In this document: positions 53,424-61,782 of the stretch, one piece after another
Numbering within the stretch: the first letter of the stretch is position 1
Layout of the letters: each line of letters begins with the position of its first letter
Assembly: GCA_026982705.1 (NCBI GenBank)
Contig: JALSGP010000012.1
Coordinates: 169,127-233,126, forward strand
From: Alphaproteobacteria bacterium
Lineage (GTDB): Bacteria; Pseudomonadota; Alphaproteobacteria; Geminicoccales; Geminicoccaceae
DNA length: 64,000 nt
Reading direction: 5' to 3'
The notes under the pieces: model-generated
What the model was told of the DNA's origin: nothing
Databases searched by the model: none
The model's input: only the letters and a program-made list of their open reading frames with translations
Translations under genes and position numbers: made by a program

Positions 53424-53738
53424 TCAGGCGGCGGCCTTGGCCTCCTCGGTCTCCTCCAGCACGCCGAGGATGTCGCTCTCCTTGAGGATCAGATATTCCT
53501 CACCCTCGATCTTGACCTCGGTCCCGGCCCACTTGCCGAAGAGGATCTTGTCCCCGACCTTGACGTCCATGGGGATCAGCTTACCGTCCTCGGTGCGGGC
53601 ACCGGGGCCGACGGCCACCACCTCCCCCTGCTGGGGCTTCTCCTTGGCGGTATCGGGGATGATGATGCCGCCCTTGGTCTTCTCTTCCTCCTCGATGCGA
53701 CGAACCAGCACCCGGTCGTGCAAAGGCCGGAAGCGCAT
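53424..53738 (-). CDS. groES: Co-chaperonin GroES
   Basis: The 104-residue protein begins [16 protein letters not shown] and has [18 protein letters not shown], the mobile loop that contacts GroEL, then [30 protein letters not shown] lies about ten bases before the ATG. A longer frame from 53792 would cross the CIRCE element and is rejected. It heads the groESL operon. Confidence 0.97.
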   Translation of the reverse strand: MRFRPLHDRVLVRRIEEEEKTKGGIIIPDTAKEKPQQGEVVAVGPGARTEDGKLIPMDVKVGDKILFGKWAGTEVKIEGEEYLILKESDILGVLEETEEAKAAA

Positions 53739-53781
53739 CTCCAGGATCCCTCCGTTCGGCAGGTGTGGTACGCACGGACCG

Positions 53782-53808
53782 TTAGCACTCACCGCAGTCG
53801 AGTGCTAA
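53782..53808. promoter_or_regulatory. CIRCE element (HrcA operator)
   Basis: TTAGCACTC (53782-53790), nine bases, and GAGTGCTAA (53800-53808) form the exact CIRCE inverted repeat. It sits in the leader of groES and shows that groESL is repressed by HrcA at normal temperature. Confidence 0.96.
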
Positions 53809-53819
53809 CGGCAGCCCAC

Positions 53820-53848
53820 ACATAAGGACCGCCCCCGCTCCCTTCAAG
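53820..53848 (-). promoter_or_regulatory. RpoH-type heat-shock promoter of groESL
   Basis: On the minus strand CTTGAA (53848-53843) is followed after 15 bases by CCTTATGT (53827-53820), close to the sigma-32 consensus of Alphaproteobacteria. The start would fall just before the CIRCE repeat, which suggests dual control by RpoH and HrcA. Confidence 0.72.
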
Positions 53849-53989
53849 GGGGCGATCGCATTTGGCAGCACCCGCCGCCTCCGGATGCCAACACTCTGAT
53901 ACTTCGAGATTTTTTCGCATCGACCCCTTGACGGCCCGGAGCCGGCGGGCGAGCATCGTCGCTGCATCGGAGTGTCACGGGAGAGTCCC

Positions 53990-54268
53990 ATGCGCCGGTC
54001 GCACGCCTGTCGCGATCTGGAACTGCAGCTCCGGGGCTATCGCCTCGCCACCGCCGAGATCGTCTACCATCTGCCGGACCATCCCGGCATCCTCCAGAGC
54101 TTCGTCTGGCAGCAGTACGATCTCGCACCGGAGTTCCCGCGTCTTCGCCGCTTCGTGGAGTGGTGGGAGGCGCATCTCGACGGCCGGATCCACAGCGTGC
54201 GCGTCGCCTGCGCCCGCCGGGTGGTGGTGCCCGACTGGCGGCGGGGCCATCTGTTCGAGCTGCGCTGA
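53990..54268 (+). CDS. usg: Usg family protein
   Basis: The 92-residue protein matches the usg family of Alphaproteobacteria: LELQLRGYRLATAEIVYHLP, then DHPGILQSFVWQQYDLAPEFP, LRRFVEWWEAHLDG and HSVRVA. The name comes from a gene upstream of trpF in Caulobacter; its role is not established. GGGAG lies six or more bases before the ATG at 53990; an in-frame GTG at 53972 is an alternative. No trp genes are nearby, so it stands alone between groESL and the oxidase operon. Confidence 0.82.
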   Translation: MRRSHACRDLELQLRGYRLATAEIVYHLPDHPGILQSFVWQQYDLAPEFPRLRRFVEWWEAHLDGRIHSVRVACARRVVVPDWRRGHLFELR

Positions 54269-54459
54269 GAAAGCCCGACGCGACGCGGATCCGCCCCCGG
54301 ATTCGACCCGAGGACATTCCGAAAATAGAAAAAACTGTCGACGCTGCAAATGCCCTTCGACCATATCGAGCGCGTTTTCCTCTCGAGTCAAGGGAGGTGG
54401 CCGCGGCACGATGGAAAATCCCCTTGCCCGGATCGAAACTCGTCGTTCGAACGGGTCGG

Positions 54460-54600
54460 ATGGGCAGGTACGGAAACACAATCGACATCGTCAATTATAT
54501 CAAAGGCCACTCGGATCACGACCATCTCGGTATCGGCCCCGACGGAAAGCCGTTCGCCAAGTTGCGGGTCTCGTTCCGTCTCTTGCGAAAAGACGATTGA
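54460..54600 (+). CDS. Possible small protein, unrecognised
   Basis: The 46-codon frame begins MGRYGNTIDIVNYIKGHSD and ends VSFRLLRKDD before TGA 54598-54600. The composition is balanced and protein-like (HDHLGIGPDGKPFAKLRV), and it uses codons such as AAA, ACA, TAT and AAT that are rare elsewhere in the window. The gene-poor stretch 54269-54459 before it is unusually AT-rich for the window (GAAAATAGAAAAAACTG near 54322) and may hold its promoter, but no clear hexamers or ribosome site were seen. A strong hairpin follows its stop. It may be acquired or native but weakly expressed. Confidence 0.45.
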   Translation: MGRYGNTIDIVNYIKGHSDHDHLGIGPDGKPFAKLRVSFRLLRKDD

Positions 54601-54611
54601 AGGAAACGACA

Positions 54612-54637
54612 GGGGCGGATCCTTCCGGATCCGCCCC
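54612..54637 (+). terminator. Hairpin terminator between a small ORF and ccoP
   Basis: GGGGCGGATCC (54612-54622) pairs perfectly with GGATCCGCCCC (54627-54637) across TTCC. It lies between converging transcripts and could serve both; the T run is weak on either strand. Confidence 0.65.
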
Positions 54638-54660
54638 GTCCTTCGAACGTGCGTGCCGGT

Positions 54661-55533
54661 CTACTCGCCGCCGCCGAGCTGGTGGACATAGATGGCCACC
54701 ATCTTGAGGGACTCCTCGGGCAGACGGCCGGCCCAGGCCGGCATGACGCCGTGGCGCGGCTTCCAGATCTGGGCGCGGATCTGCTCCGGCTCGCCCCCGT
54801 AGAGCCAGATGTCGTCGGCGAGATCGGGCGCGCCCACCTCGCGCATGCCCCGGCCGTCCTCGCCGTGACAGGCCGCGCACTGTTCCTGGAAGATCTCGCC
54901 GCCACGCCGCGCCGCCGCCTCGTCCGTGGCCCGCCCCGACAGCGAGAGCACGTATTGCACCACGTCGTCCACCTGCGCCGGCTCGAGGATGCCGTCGGCG
55001 CCGAAGGCCGGCATGGTGGAGTCCCGCGTCTCCTCGTCCTCGTGGAAACGGATGCCGTGGGCGACGGTGGTGTAGATGTCCTCCAGCGTGCCGCCCCACA
55101 GCCAGTCGTCGTCGGCGAGGGTGGGATAGTTGAGCTGACCCGCGCCGCCGAGCCCGTGGCAGGGGGCGCAGTTGTCCTTGAACACCACCTCGCCGCCGCG
55201 GGTGGCGAAGGTCAGGAGGTCGGTGTCGGCGACGATGGCCGCGAGGTCCTCGCCGCGGATGCGCTCCAGCCAGGGACGCCGCTCCGCCTCCACCCGGGCC
55301 ATGATCTCGGCCAGTTCCGTCCGCTGATCGTAGCCGAGAATCCCGCGGGTGTAGCCGGAGAGCGACGGCCAGGCGGGATAGAGGATCCACCACAGGACCG
55401 AGAAGGCGATGGTGGCGTAGAAGACGAAGACCCACCACTTGGGGAGCGGATTGTTGAGCTCCCTGATGCCGTCCCACTCGTGACCGGTGGTCTCCACCCC
55501 GGTGATCTCGTCCCGTTCCACCTTACCGGCCAT
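54661..55533 (-). CDS. ccoP: cbb3-type cytochrome c oxidase subunit III, di-heme CcoP (FixP)
   Basis: CcoP passes electrons into the high-affinity cbb3 oxidase. The 290 residues begin with a cytoplasmic helix and KWWVFVFYATIAFSVLWWILYP, one membrane segment (about 33-53). Two c-type heme motifs follow, CAPCHG near 140 and CAACHG near 226, with axial Met candidates in DSTMPAFG and HGVMPAWAGR. The ATG overlaps the end of ccoQ by 11 bases. Confidence 0.96.
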   Translation of the reverse strand: MAGKVERDEITGVETTGHEWDGIRELNNPLPKWWVFVFYATIAFSVLWWILYPAWPSLSGYTRGILGYDQRTELAEIMARVEAERRPWLERIRGEDLAAIVADTDLLTFATRGGEVVFKDNCAPCHGLGGAGQLNYPTLADDDWLWGGTLEDIYTTVAHGIRFHEDEETRDSTMPAFGADGILEPAQVDDVVQYVLSLSGRATDEAAARRGGEIFQEQCAACHGEDGRGMREVGAPDLADDIWLYGGEPEQIRAQIWKPRHGVMPAWAGRLPEESLKMVAIYVHQLGGGE

Positions 55534-55690
55534 CGCCGTCGTCCTCCTCGAACGGAATGCGCGCGGCGCGTTCCCATTTCTCGCGATTGCCCGGCCAGAA
55601 GGACCAGACCGTGATGCCGAGGAACAGGAGGAACGCCCACACTTCCCAGAACTGGGCCAGGAACTGGTACCACCACTGTTCGTGGATCAC
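55523..55690 (-). CDS. ccoQ: cbb3-type cytochrome c oxidase subunit CcoQ (FixQ)
   Basis: The 55-residue frame reads IHEQWWYQFLAQFWEVWAF followed by a hydrophobic segment ending FWPGNREKWERAAR, the typical single membrane helix with a conserved FxPxxR/K end of CcoQ. It stabilises the oxidase. The start is GTG at 55690, with GAGGAGGG four bases upstream; the TAA is at 55525-55523. It lies between ccoO and ccoP in the expected place. Confidence 0.9.
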   Translation of the reverse strand: MIHEQWWYQFLAQFWEVWAFLLFLGITVWSFWPGNREKWERAARIPFEEDDGDGR

Positions 55691-55700
55691 GACGCCCTCC

Positions 55701-56432
55701 TCACTGGACCAGGTCCTCGGGCTTCACCTCGGTGAAGTCGACCATGCGGCCGAGGATCTGCAGATAGGCCACGAGGGCGTCCATCTCCGTGAGCCGGTCC
55801 GGCTGTCCGTCGAAGTCGCCCACCGCCGCCTTGGGATAGCGCCGGAGCAGTTCCTCGTGGTCGGCCTCGGGATCGGCCTGGGCGCGCACGTCCTCCACCG
55901 CCTTCTCGATCATCTCGTCGGTGTACGGCACGCCGACGATGCGCAGGGTCTCGAGGCGCGCGCGGATGTCCGAGACGTCGAGCTCGCGCTCCAGCAGCCA
56001 CGGATAGGCCGGCATCACGCTCTCCGGCACCACGCTCTGGGGGTCGACGAGATGGGCCACGTGCCACTCGTTGGAGTACTTGCCGCCGACCCGGGCGAGA
56101 TCGGGACCGGTGCGCTTGGAGCCCCACTGGAAGGGATGGTCGTACATGGACTCGGCGGCGAGACTGTAGTGGCCGTAGCGCTCCACCTCGTCGCGGAAGG
56201 GCCGGATCATCTGGCTGTGGCAGACGTAGCATCCCTCGCGCACGTAGATGTCGCGGCCGAGCTGCTCGAGCGGCGAGTAGGGCCGCACCCCCTTCACCCG
56301 CTCGATGGTGCTCTCGATGGTGAAGAGCGGGACGATCTCCACGATGCCGCCGATGGAGACCGTCACCAGGATGAGGAGGGCGAGCAGCAACGCCCGCCGC
56401 TCCACCACCTCGTGTCTCGAGATGAGTGCCAT
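55701..56432 (-). CDS. ccoO: cbb3-type cytochrome c oxidase subunit II, mono-heme CcoO (FixO)
   Basis: The 243 residues have one N-terminal membrane segment (about 14-34) and the heme c motif [12 protein letters not shown] near 64, with [31 protein letters not shown] after it. The ATG at 56432 is preferred to a GTG at 56447 because GAGGAGAGG sits four bases before it. It is the second gene of ccoNOQP. Confidence 0.95.
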   Translation of the reverse strand: MALISRHEVVERRALLLALLILVTVSIGGIVEIVPLFTIESTIERVKGVRPYSPLEQLGRDIYVREGCYVCHSQMIRPFRDEVERYGHYSLAAESMYDHPFQWGSKRTGPDLARVGGKYSNEWHVAHLVDPQSVVPESVMPAYPWLLERELDVSDIRARLETLRIVGVPYTDEMIEKAVEDVRAQADPEADHEELLRRYPKAAVGDFDGQPDRLTEMDALVAYLQILGRMVDFTEVKPEDLVQ

Positions 56433-56443
56433 GGGGCCTCTCC

Positions 56444-57928
<1,485 letters not shown>

Positions 57929-58066
57929 CGGCTCTCCTCCGCTTCACCGAACGGCGCGTCGGTCCGTGCGACCCGTGCGAGAGATGCGTCCGCGCCGGTA
58001 TATTAGGAATCGCGCACATTGCCGCACGCGCCCGGGGCACCTTTTCGTCGCACTTGCGGCGTGGCA

Positions 58067-58080
58067 TTGATCCAAGTCAA
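58067..58080. promoter_or_regulatory. FNR/FixK box upstream of ccoNOQP
   Basis: TTGATCCAAGTCAA (58067-58080) differs at one base from the consensus TTGAT-N4-ATCAA. It lies in the 244-base gap between the divergent ccoN and DUF2189 genes. TAATAT (58005-58000, minus strand) is a possible ccoN -10, putting the box near -80, a class I position. The rest of the gap shows nothing else recognisable. Confidence 0.72.
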
Positions 58081-58172
58081 GGGAAGGCGACGCCCCGGGC
58101 GGAGATTGCGGCCGTGGCGGGCCGTCGCCACGGGTCGGACGAGACGAACGGGTCGGACGGAGGAGAGGGACG

Positions 58173-58961
58173 ATGACGACGGAGGCGGTGCCGGTCTTCG
58201 CCGGCAGGACCCTGCGGATCCGCCGCATCGAGATGGAACGGCCATGGACCTGGCTGGCCCGCGGCTGGCAGGACATGCGCGCCGCACCGGGCATCAGCCT
58301 CGCCTACGGGGTGCTCGCGGCCGTCACCGGCTATGTGATCACCTGGGGCTTCCTCCAGCTCGGCTGGCTCCACCTGATCCTGCCGGCCATGTCCGGCTTC
58401 CTGCTGGTGGGGCCGGTGCTGGTGGTGGGCCTCTACGAGGCGAGCCGGCGGCTGGAGCAGGGGCTCACCGTGACCCTCTTCGAGGCCTTCACCGCCTTCC
58501 TGCGCAATCCCGTCCAGATCGGCCTCATGGGCGTGGCGCTGATGCTGTTCTTCTTCCTCTGGGTGCGCATCGCCGCGCTGCTGTTCTTCCTCTACTGGGG
58601 CCTCGAGCCGCCGTCGGTGGAGAATCTGGTGGTGGACACCTTCCTGAGCCCGCGTGGCTGGCCCTTCCTCGTGATCGGCACGGCGGTGGGGGCGGTGCTG
58701 GCCTTCGTGGCCTTCTCCATCTCGGTGGTGGCGGTGCCCATGCTGCTGGACCGCGAGGACGCCAACGTCATCGAGGCCATCGGCGCCAGCATCCGGGCCG
58801 TGCAGGTGAACACCGGTCCGCTGCTGTTCTGGGGCGCGCTGATCGCCATCTTCGTGGGGTTCGGACTCGTCACCCTCTACCTCGGCCTGATCGTGACCCT
58901 GCCGCTGGTGGGCCACGCCAGCTGGCACGCCTACCGGGACCTAGTGGAGTGGGGAGAGTGA
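58173..58961 (+). CDS. DUF2189 membrane protein
   Basis: The 262-residue protein has about six membrane segments after an N-terminal RRIEMERPWTWLARGWQDM, the usual opening of DUF2189 proteins, and a conserved PMLLDREDANVIEAIGAS loop. Such genes often lie beside cytochrome oxidase genes, as here, but their role is unknown. It is divergent from ccoN and shares the region with the FNR/FixK box, so it may be co-regulated. A small membrane gene follows after four bases. Confidence 0.8.
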   Translation: MTTEAVPVFAGRTLRIRRIEMERPWTWLARGWQDMRAAPGISLAYGVLAAVTGYVITWGFLQLGWLHLILPAMSGFLLVGPVLVVGLYEASRRLEQGLTVTLFEAFTAFLRNPVQIGLMGVALMLFFFLWVRIAALLFFLYWGLEPPSVENLVVDTFLSPRGWPFLVIGTAVGAVLAFVAFSISVVAVPMLLDREDANVIEAIGASIRAVQVNTGPLLFWGALIAIFVGFGLVTLYLGLIVTLPLVGHASWHAYRDLVEWGE

Positions 58962-58965
58962 GCGG

Positions 58966-59181
58966 ATGACGGCGGCACGCGACGACTGGTCGTCCTGGAT
59001 CGTGGGCGCCCTCATGGGCCTCCTCGCGATCCTGGGGTTGCTGCTGGCGAGCCGGGCCGAGGAGCGGGCCTTCGAATGGTTCGGCCTCCTGGTCTTCGCC
59101 TGCGCGGTGCTGGTGATCTTCGCCCTCATCCGCCGCGCCACCGCCCCCGGCGACGGTGCCGGCCCCGACACGGGCGGTTGA
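58966..59181 (+). CDS. Small two-segment membrane protein, unknown
   Basis: The 71-residue protein has two hydrophobic segments (about 10-28 and 36-55) with a short charged loop ASRAEERAFEW, and a Gly/Asp-rich end. No motif is recognisable. It is four bases behind the DUF2189 gene and likely on the same transcript. GGGGAGA lies nine bases upstream of the ATG. Confidence 0.65.
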   Translation: MTAARDDWSSWIVGALMGLLAILGLLLASRAEERAFEWFGLLVFACAVLVIFALIRRATAPGDGAGPDTGG

Positions 59182-59205
59182 GCGCCGCCCCCGATCCGCC
59201 GGGCC

Positions 59206-59228
59206 GGCCGCCCGTCGTGCGGGCGGCC
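59206..59228 (+). terminator. Hairpin after the DUF2189-membrane protein unit
   Basis: GGCCGCCCG (59206-59214) pairs perfectly with CGGGCGGCC (59220-59228). No T run follows. The remaining bases to the tRNA-Leu gene (59229-59414) show no gene or clear signal. Confidence 0.5.
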
Positions 59229-59414
59229 GTGTCATGGTGCGCCACCGGTCCGCGACGGCAGGATGGGTCGTTCGTCGTGCGCGCACCGGGGTCCGCTCGG
59301 CATCGACCCTCGCCCCCCGACGCACGGGCGGGACGGGCAGGCCGCCTCCCCTCCCGCATCGGATCCGCCACCACGGTCCGGAAACGGCGGGGGAGTCCCG
59401 CCCCCGCCGGGATC

Positions 59415-59501
59415 TGGTGCCCCTGGCCGGACTCGAACCAGCACGGGCCGAAGCCCAGCAGATTTTGAGTCTGCCGCGTCTACCCGTTCCGCCACAGGGG
59501 C
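59415..59501 (-). tRNA. tRNA-Leu (anticodon CAA)
   Basis: The minus strand folds into a class II tRNA: acceptor GCCCCTG/CAGGGGC, D-arm GGCGGAACGGGTAGAC, anticodon stem GCAGA/TCTGC with loop CTCAAAA, a long variable arm TGGGCTTCGGCCCG, and T-loop GGTTCGAGTCC. CCA is encoded at the 3' end (59417-59415). The anticodon CAA reads UUG. Confidence 0.97.
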
Positions 59502-59509
59502 CCGCGTCC

Positions 59510-59538
59510 AAGATGCGCACGCCGCCGGGAGCCGTCAA
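59510..59538 (-). promoter_or_regulatory. Promoter of tRNA-Leu
   Basis: On the minus strand TTGACG (59538-59533) is followed after 17 bases by CATCTT (59515-59510), about eight bases from the mature 5' end. The 115-base gap also holds the promoter of the divergent tRNA-Val. Confidence 0.5.
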
Positions 59539-59578
59539 CGGCAGCGGCGCGATGCCGCCCCGCGGAGGCCGGCCGCCC

Positions 59579-59607
59579 TTGACAGTCCTTCGGCCTCTTC
59601 CTAGTTC
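59579..59607 (+). promoter_or_regulatory. Promoter of tRNA-Val
   Basis: TTGACA (59579-59584) and TAGTTC (59602-59607) are separated by 17 bases, ten bases before the mature 5' end of the tRNA. Confidence 0.7.
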
Positions 59608-59616
59608 GCCGCCCGC

Positions 59617-59691
59617 GGGCGCTTAGCTCAGCGGTAGAGCACCGTCTTCACACGGCGGGGGTCGCTGGTTCGAACCCAGCAGCGCCCACCA
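59617..59691 (+). tRNA. tRNA-Val (anticodon CAC)
   Basis: The 75 bases fold as a class I tRNA: acceptor GGGCGCT/AGCGCCC, D-stem GCTC/GAGC, anticodon stem CCGTC/GGCGG with loop TTCACAC, variable GGGTC, T-arm GCTGG-TTCGAAC-CCAGC, and encoded CCA. The anticodon CAC reads GUG. The accessory region begins directly after it. Confidence 0.97.
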
Positions 59692-59701
59692 CGACGATCC
59701 C

Positions 59702-60109
59702 TTACGGCACAGGACATCCGGCCCGAAGCGGCGGCGCGTGCGAACGTCGCGGTCCGGCACCGACAGGCACGAACGGAACCGGAACACCCGGCCGGAGTGG
59801 TGCAGAACTGGTGCAGCGGGTTCGCGTGACGTTCACCCGTGGGCGCGCCGCGACCGCGGCCGTCGGCGCCCCTTCCCGCGCCCGTTCGACCAGGCGCGCG
59901 TAGAGCCGCTCGACCTCGTCCCCACCGGGACCTGCCGGCCGCTCCGGTGCGGGATCCCGGGCGAGACGCTCGGCGATGGGCGACCACACGTCGATCGGCC
60001 GGGGCTTGCGTGCATCGCCGAGTGGCCGCCAGACGTCGGGCACCATCCGGTACTTGATGCCGTCCCATCGAGCGTGCACCTTCTCCAGCGCGAGGAGGAG
60101 GTCATCCAT
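59702..60109 (-). CDS. Unrecognised ORF, probably a gene piece
   Basis: The frame from an ATG at 60107-60109 gives 135 codons. The first 95 or so have strong GC-rich third positions and a natural composition (DGIKYRMVPDVWRPLGDARK, then IDVWSPIAERLARD); after about 59810 the codon pattern decays, so the real 3' end is lost or the tail is non-coding. It is in the same frame and strand as the RelA/SpoT-like ORF to the right, and the reading frame between them is open through the opposing gene. Its ATG shares a CATG with that opposing gene. It may be the displaced C-terminal part of that protein. No clear ribosome site. Confidence 0.4.
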   Translation of the reverse strand: MDDLLLALEKVHARWDGIKYRMVPDVWRPLGDARKPRPIDVWSPIAERLARDPAPERPAGPGGDEVERLYARLVERAREGAPTAAVAARPRVNVTRTRCTSSAPLRPGVPVPFVPVGAGPRRSHAPPLRAGCPVP

Positions 60110-60455
60110 GGACCGCCCGTATCTCGTGGAGATGACCGTATCCGGCATCGGCGATGTCGTGGTCGAGCTCTGGCGGGTCGACCGCGTCTTCCCGGCGATC
60201 CGCGTGCTCTCGCCCGAAGGGCGGTTGCTCGGCGTCGCCGCCCTGGTGGAAGACACGGACGAATACGGCCGGGTGGTCTCGGCCCGCTGGGTCGAGGCGC
60301 CCGACGATGCGATCGAACCCCTCGAGCCCTCGACCGACGACGTGCCGGTGAGCTCGGCCGACGAACGGGCCGGCTTCCTCCAGCGCATCGCGCCCGCCGG
60401 CGGCCTCGAAGCCGGGGTGAAGAAGGCGCTGTCCCCGGCGCGCACCGCCTCGTAG
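60108..60455 (+). CDS. Small protein of unknown function in the accessory region
   Basis: The 115-residue protein (MDRPYLVEMTVSGIGDVVVE at the start) has strong GC-rich third positions and an excellent ribosome site (GAGGAGGAGG, six bases before the ATG), so it is real. It looks beta-rich in the first 70 residues with an acidic linker and a basic end. I recognise no family. It runs opposite to, and overlaps at its 3' end with, the RelA/SpoT-like ORF, and shares its CATG start with the minus-strand ORF to the left. Confidence 0.7.
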   Translation: MDRPYLVEMTVSGIGDVVVELWRVDRVFPAIRVLSPEGRLLGVAALVEDTDEYGRVVSARWVEAPDDAIEPLEPSTDDVPVSSADERAGFLQRIAPAGGLEAGVKKALSPARTAS

Positions 60456-61003
60456 AGCACGCGCATCTCCTCTTCGAGCCGCGCCCGCTCCGGATCGTCT
60501 TCGGGCAGGACGCGGGCTTTCTCGTAGAGCACATGCCCCCGCGTCTTCGCCTCGGCCATGGCCCGGTGCAGGATCTGCACCTCGGCCAGGAACCCGTCCT
60601 CGAACCGGACCAGAACCTTCTGGTCGGCATAGCCGTCCGGCTTGATCACGAGCCCCTCGTCGATCAGGCCGAAATGCCTGGCGAGCTCCCTCACCACCCG
60701 CCGCACCTGGGCGCGGGTCTCGACCACGAACATGCCACGCACGATGTCGGTGAGCATGCGCGGGTCGCCGCCGTATTTCGGCTTGCGCGCGAGCTTCTCT
60801 TCCGCCGTCTTCCGGAGTTCGAGTGAGCCCTTGTAGGTGAGCTCGAGCCCGGCGATGTGTTCGCCGATCCGGTCGAGCTGTGCCCTGGACGCGGCACGCT
60901 CGTACACCCGGGGCGGGCGTTCGGCCGCGTCCGCCGGCTCGCCCCGTGCCACGTCGAGGATCGCCCGGCCGAGCGCCAGGGCGTGCTCCGTCGCATCCGC
61001 CAT
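60386..61003 (-). CDS. RelA/SpoT-like nucleotidyltransferase-fold protein, 3' end unclear
   Basis: About 206 residues are credible. The pattern SxxxRKTAEEK near 60, LTDIVRGMFVVET near 84, a GYADQKV segment near 124, and LAEVQILHRAMAEAKTRGHVLYE near 139-161 follows the RelA/SpoT synthetase fold (DIxGxR, GYxSxH, ExQIRTxxMHxxAExGH). It resembles the diverged copies found in phage polyvalent proteins and in toxic small alarmone synthetases. The frame has no stop here and stays open to 59702, but beyond residue 206 the composition (Ser/Thr/Arg-rich) is the mirror of the opposing gene and is not credible coding. No clear ribosome site was seen. Activity is unproven. Confidence 0.55.
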
Positions 61004-61361
61004 GCGCGCCGGCGCGGAGGTCTACCCGCCGGAGGAGGACCAGGAGCTCGACCGGGTGGAGGCCCCCTGGCGGGCGACGAAAAAACTCGCCGCCGTGGTG
61101 GTGCGGGGCCGTTCCATGGAGCCCGAGTTCCACGACGGCGACATCATCTTCTACGAGGAGCCCAACAGCTACGATCCGGAGAAGCTCGTCGGCCGCACGG
61201 TGGTGGTGCGCACCGAGGACGGCCGTACCTACGTCAAGCGCCTGCTGCGCGGCTCGAAACCCGGCCTCTGGGATCTCGAGAGCCACGCCGCCCCGCCGGT
61301 GCACGACGTCCGCATCGTGTGGGTCGCCCCGATCCGCTACATCGAGAGGGCGGAGCCGTGA
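61002..61361 (+). pseudogene. S24 peptidase (LexA/CI-like repressor), N-terminal DNA-binding domain missing
   Basis: The 119 codons from 61002 match the C-terminal protease part of XRE-S24 repressors: GAEVYP at the cleavage-side boundary, the catalytic Ser38 in GRSMEPEFHDGDIIFYEE and Lys79 in TYVKRLL, then GLWDLESHAAPPVHDVRIVWVAP. Full-length relatives carry about 100 residues of helix-turn-helix and linker before this point. Here that region is replaced by the divergent RelA/SpoT-like ORF, whose ATG shares the same CATG. It is read as a 5'-truncated relic; a stand-alone protease is less likely. Confidence 0.65.
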
Positions 61362-61371
61362 TGAAGCCGTG

Positions 61372-61494
61372 ATGAGGAAGAACGCCATGCCCTCTCTGCC
61401 GATACGCCCCCGCGACGCGCTGCGCCGGCCCAAGACCCTCGTCGAGGTCGGGGAATGGACGACGGGCAGGATCGGCAAGACAGCTATCATGTAG
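61372..61494 (+). CDS. Possible 40-residue peptide, unrecognised
   Basis: The frame MRKNAMPSLPIRPRDALRRP ends at TAG 61492-61494 and has GC-rich third positions in its middle part. The sequence before it repeats GCCGTGATGA twice (61355-61364 and 61367-61376), putting a stop and start close together as in a coupled gene. No family is recognised, and it may equally be spacer before the toxin promoter. Confidence 0.25.
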   Translation: MRKNAMPSLPIRPRDALRRPKTLVEVGEWTTGRIGKTAIM

Positions 61495-61524
61495 CCTTGA
61501 CTGTAGATAGCAGTGTGCTATTCA
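61483..61524 (+). promoter_or_regulatory. Promoter and operator of the RelE-type toxin-antitoxin module
   Basis: TTGACT (61497-61502) and TATTCA (61519-61524) are separated by 16 bases. The half-sites GCTATC (61483-61488), GATAGC (61506-61511) and GCTATT (61517-61522) form an inverted-repeat cluster over the promoter, as expected for autoregulation by the antitoxin. Transcription would start close to the toxin ATG, leaving almost no leader. Confidence 0.6.
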
Positions 61525-61530
61525 TCCCAC

Positions 61531-61782
61531 ATGACACGGATCCTCTACACGCGCAGGGCGACCAAGGGCCTTCGAAGAGCCCCCAAAGATGTCGCCGAGC
61601 GTATTCGCGATGCGCTTCAGCGACTCGCGGAGGGCCGCGATCCGCGCCCCGACGTGCGCAAGCTCGAAGGCCGTGAGGGCTATCGCCTGCGTGTCGGCGG
61701 CTGGAGGGCCATCTTTCGCATCCGGAGGGATGGCACGCTCGAAGTGCTCGATGTGGGCCCGAGAGGAGGCGTCTACCGATGA
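61531..61782 (+). CDS. RelE/ParE-type toxin
   Basis: The 83-residue protein (MTRILYTRRATKGLRRAPKD at the start) has the RelE-fold pattern of an N-terminal strand, two helices with LQRLAEGRDPRPDVRKLEG, and a basic strand RLRVGGWRAIFRIRRDGTLEVL. RelE/HigB toxins cleave mRNA at the ribosome; ParE relatives attack gyrase. The ATG at 61531 fits the upstream promoter. Its stop overlaps the antitoxin start (ATGA). Toxin-first order is like higBA. Confidence 0.85.
   Translation: MTRILYTRRATKGLRRAPKDVAERIRDALQRLAEGRDPRPDVRKLEGREGYRLRVGGWRAIFRIRRDGTLEVLDVGPRGGVYR

Noticed and set aside
53972..53989. GTG start for usg at 53972
   Set aside because: The ATG at 53990 has a better ribosome site and matches the family length; the GTG is kept only as an alternative.
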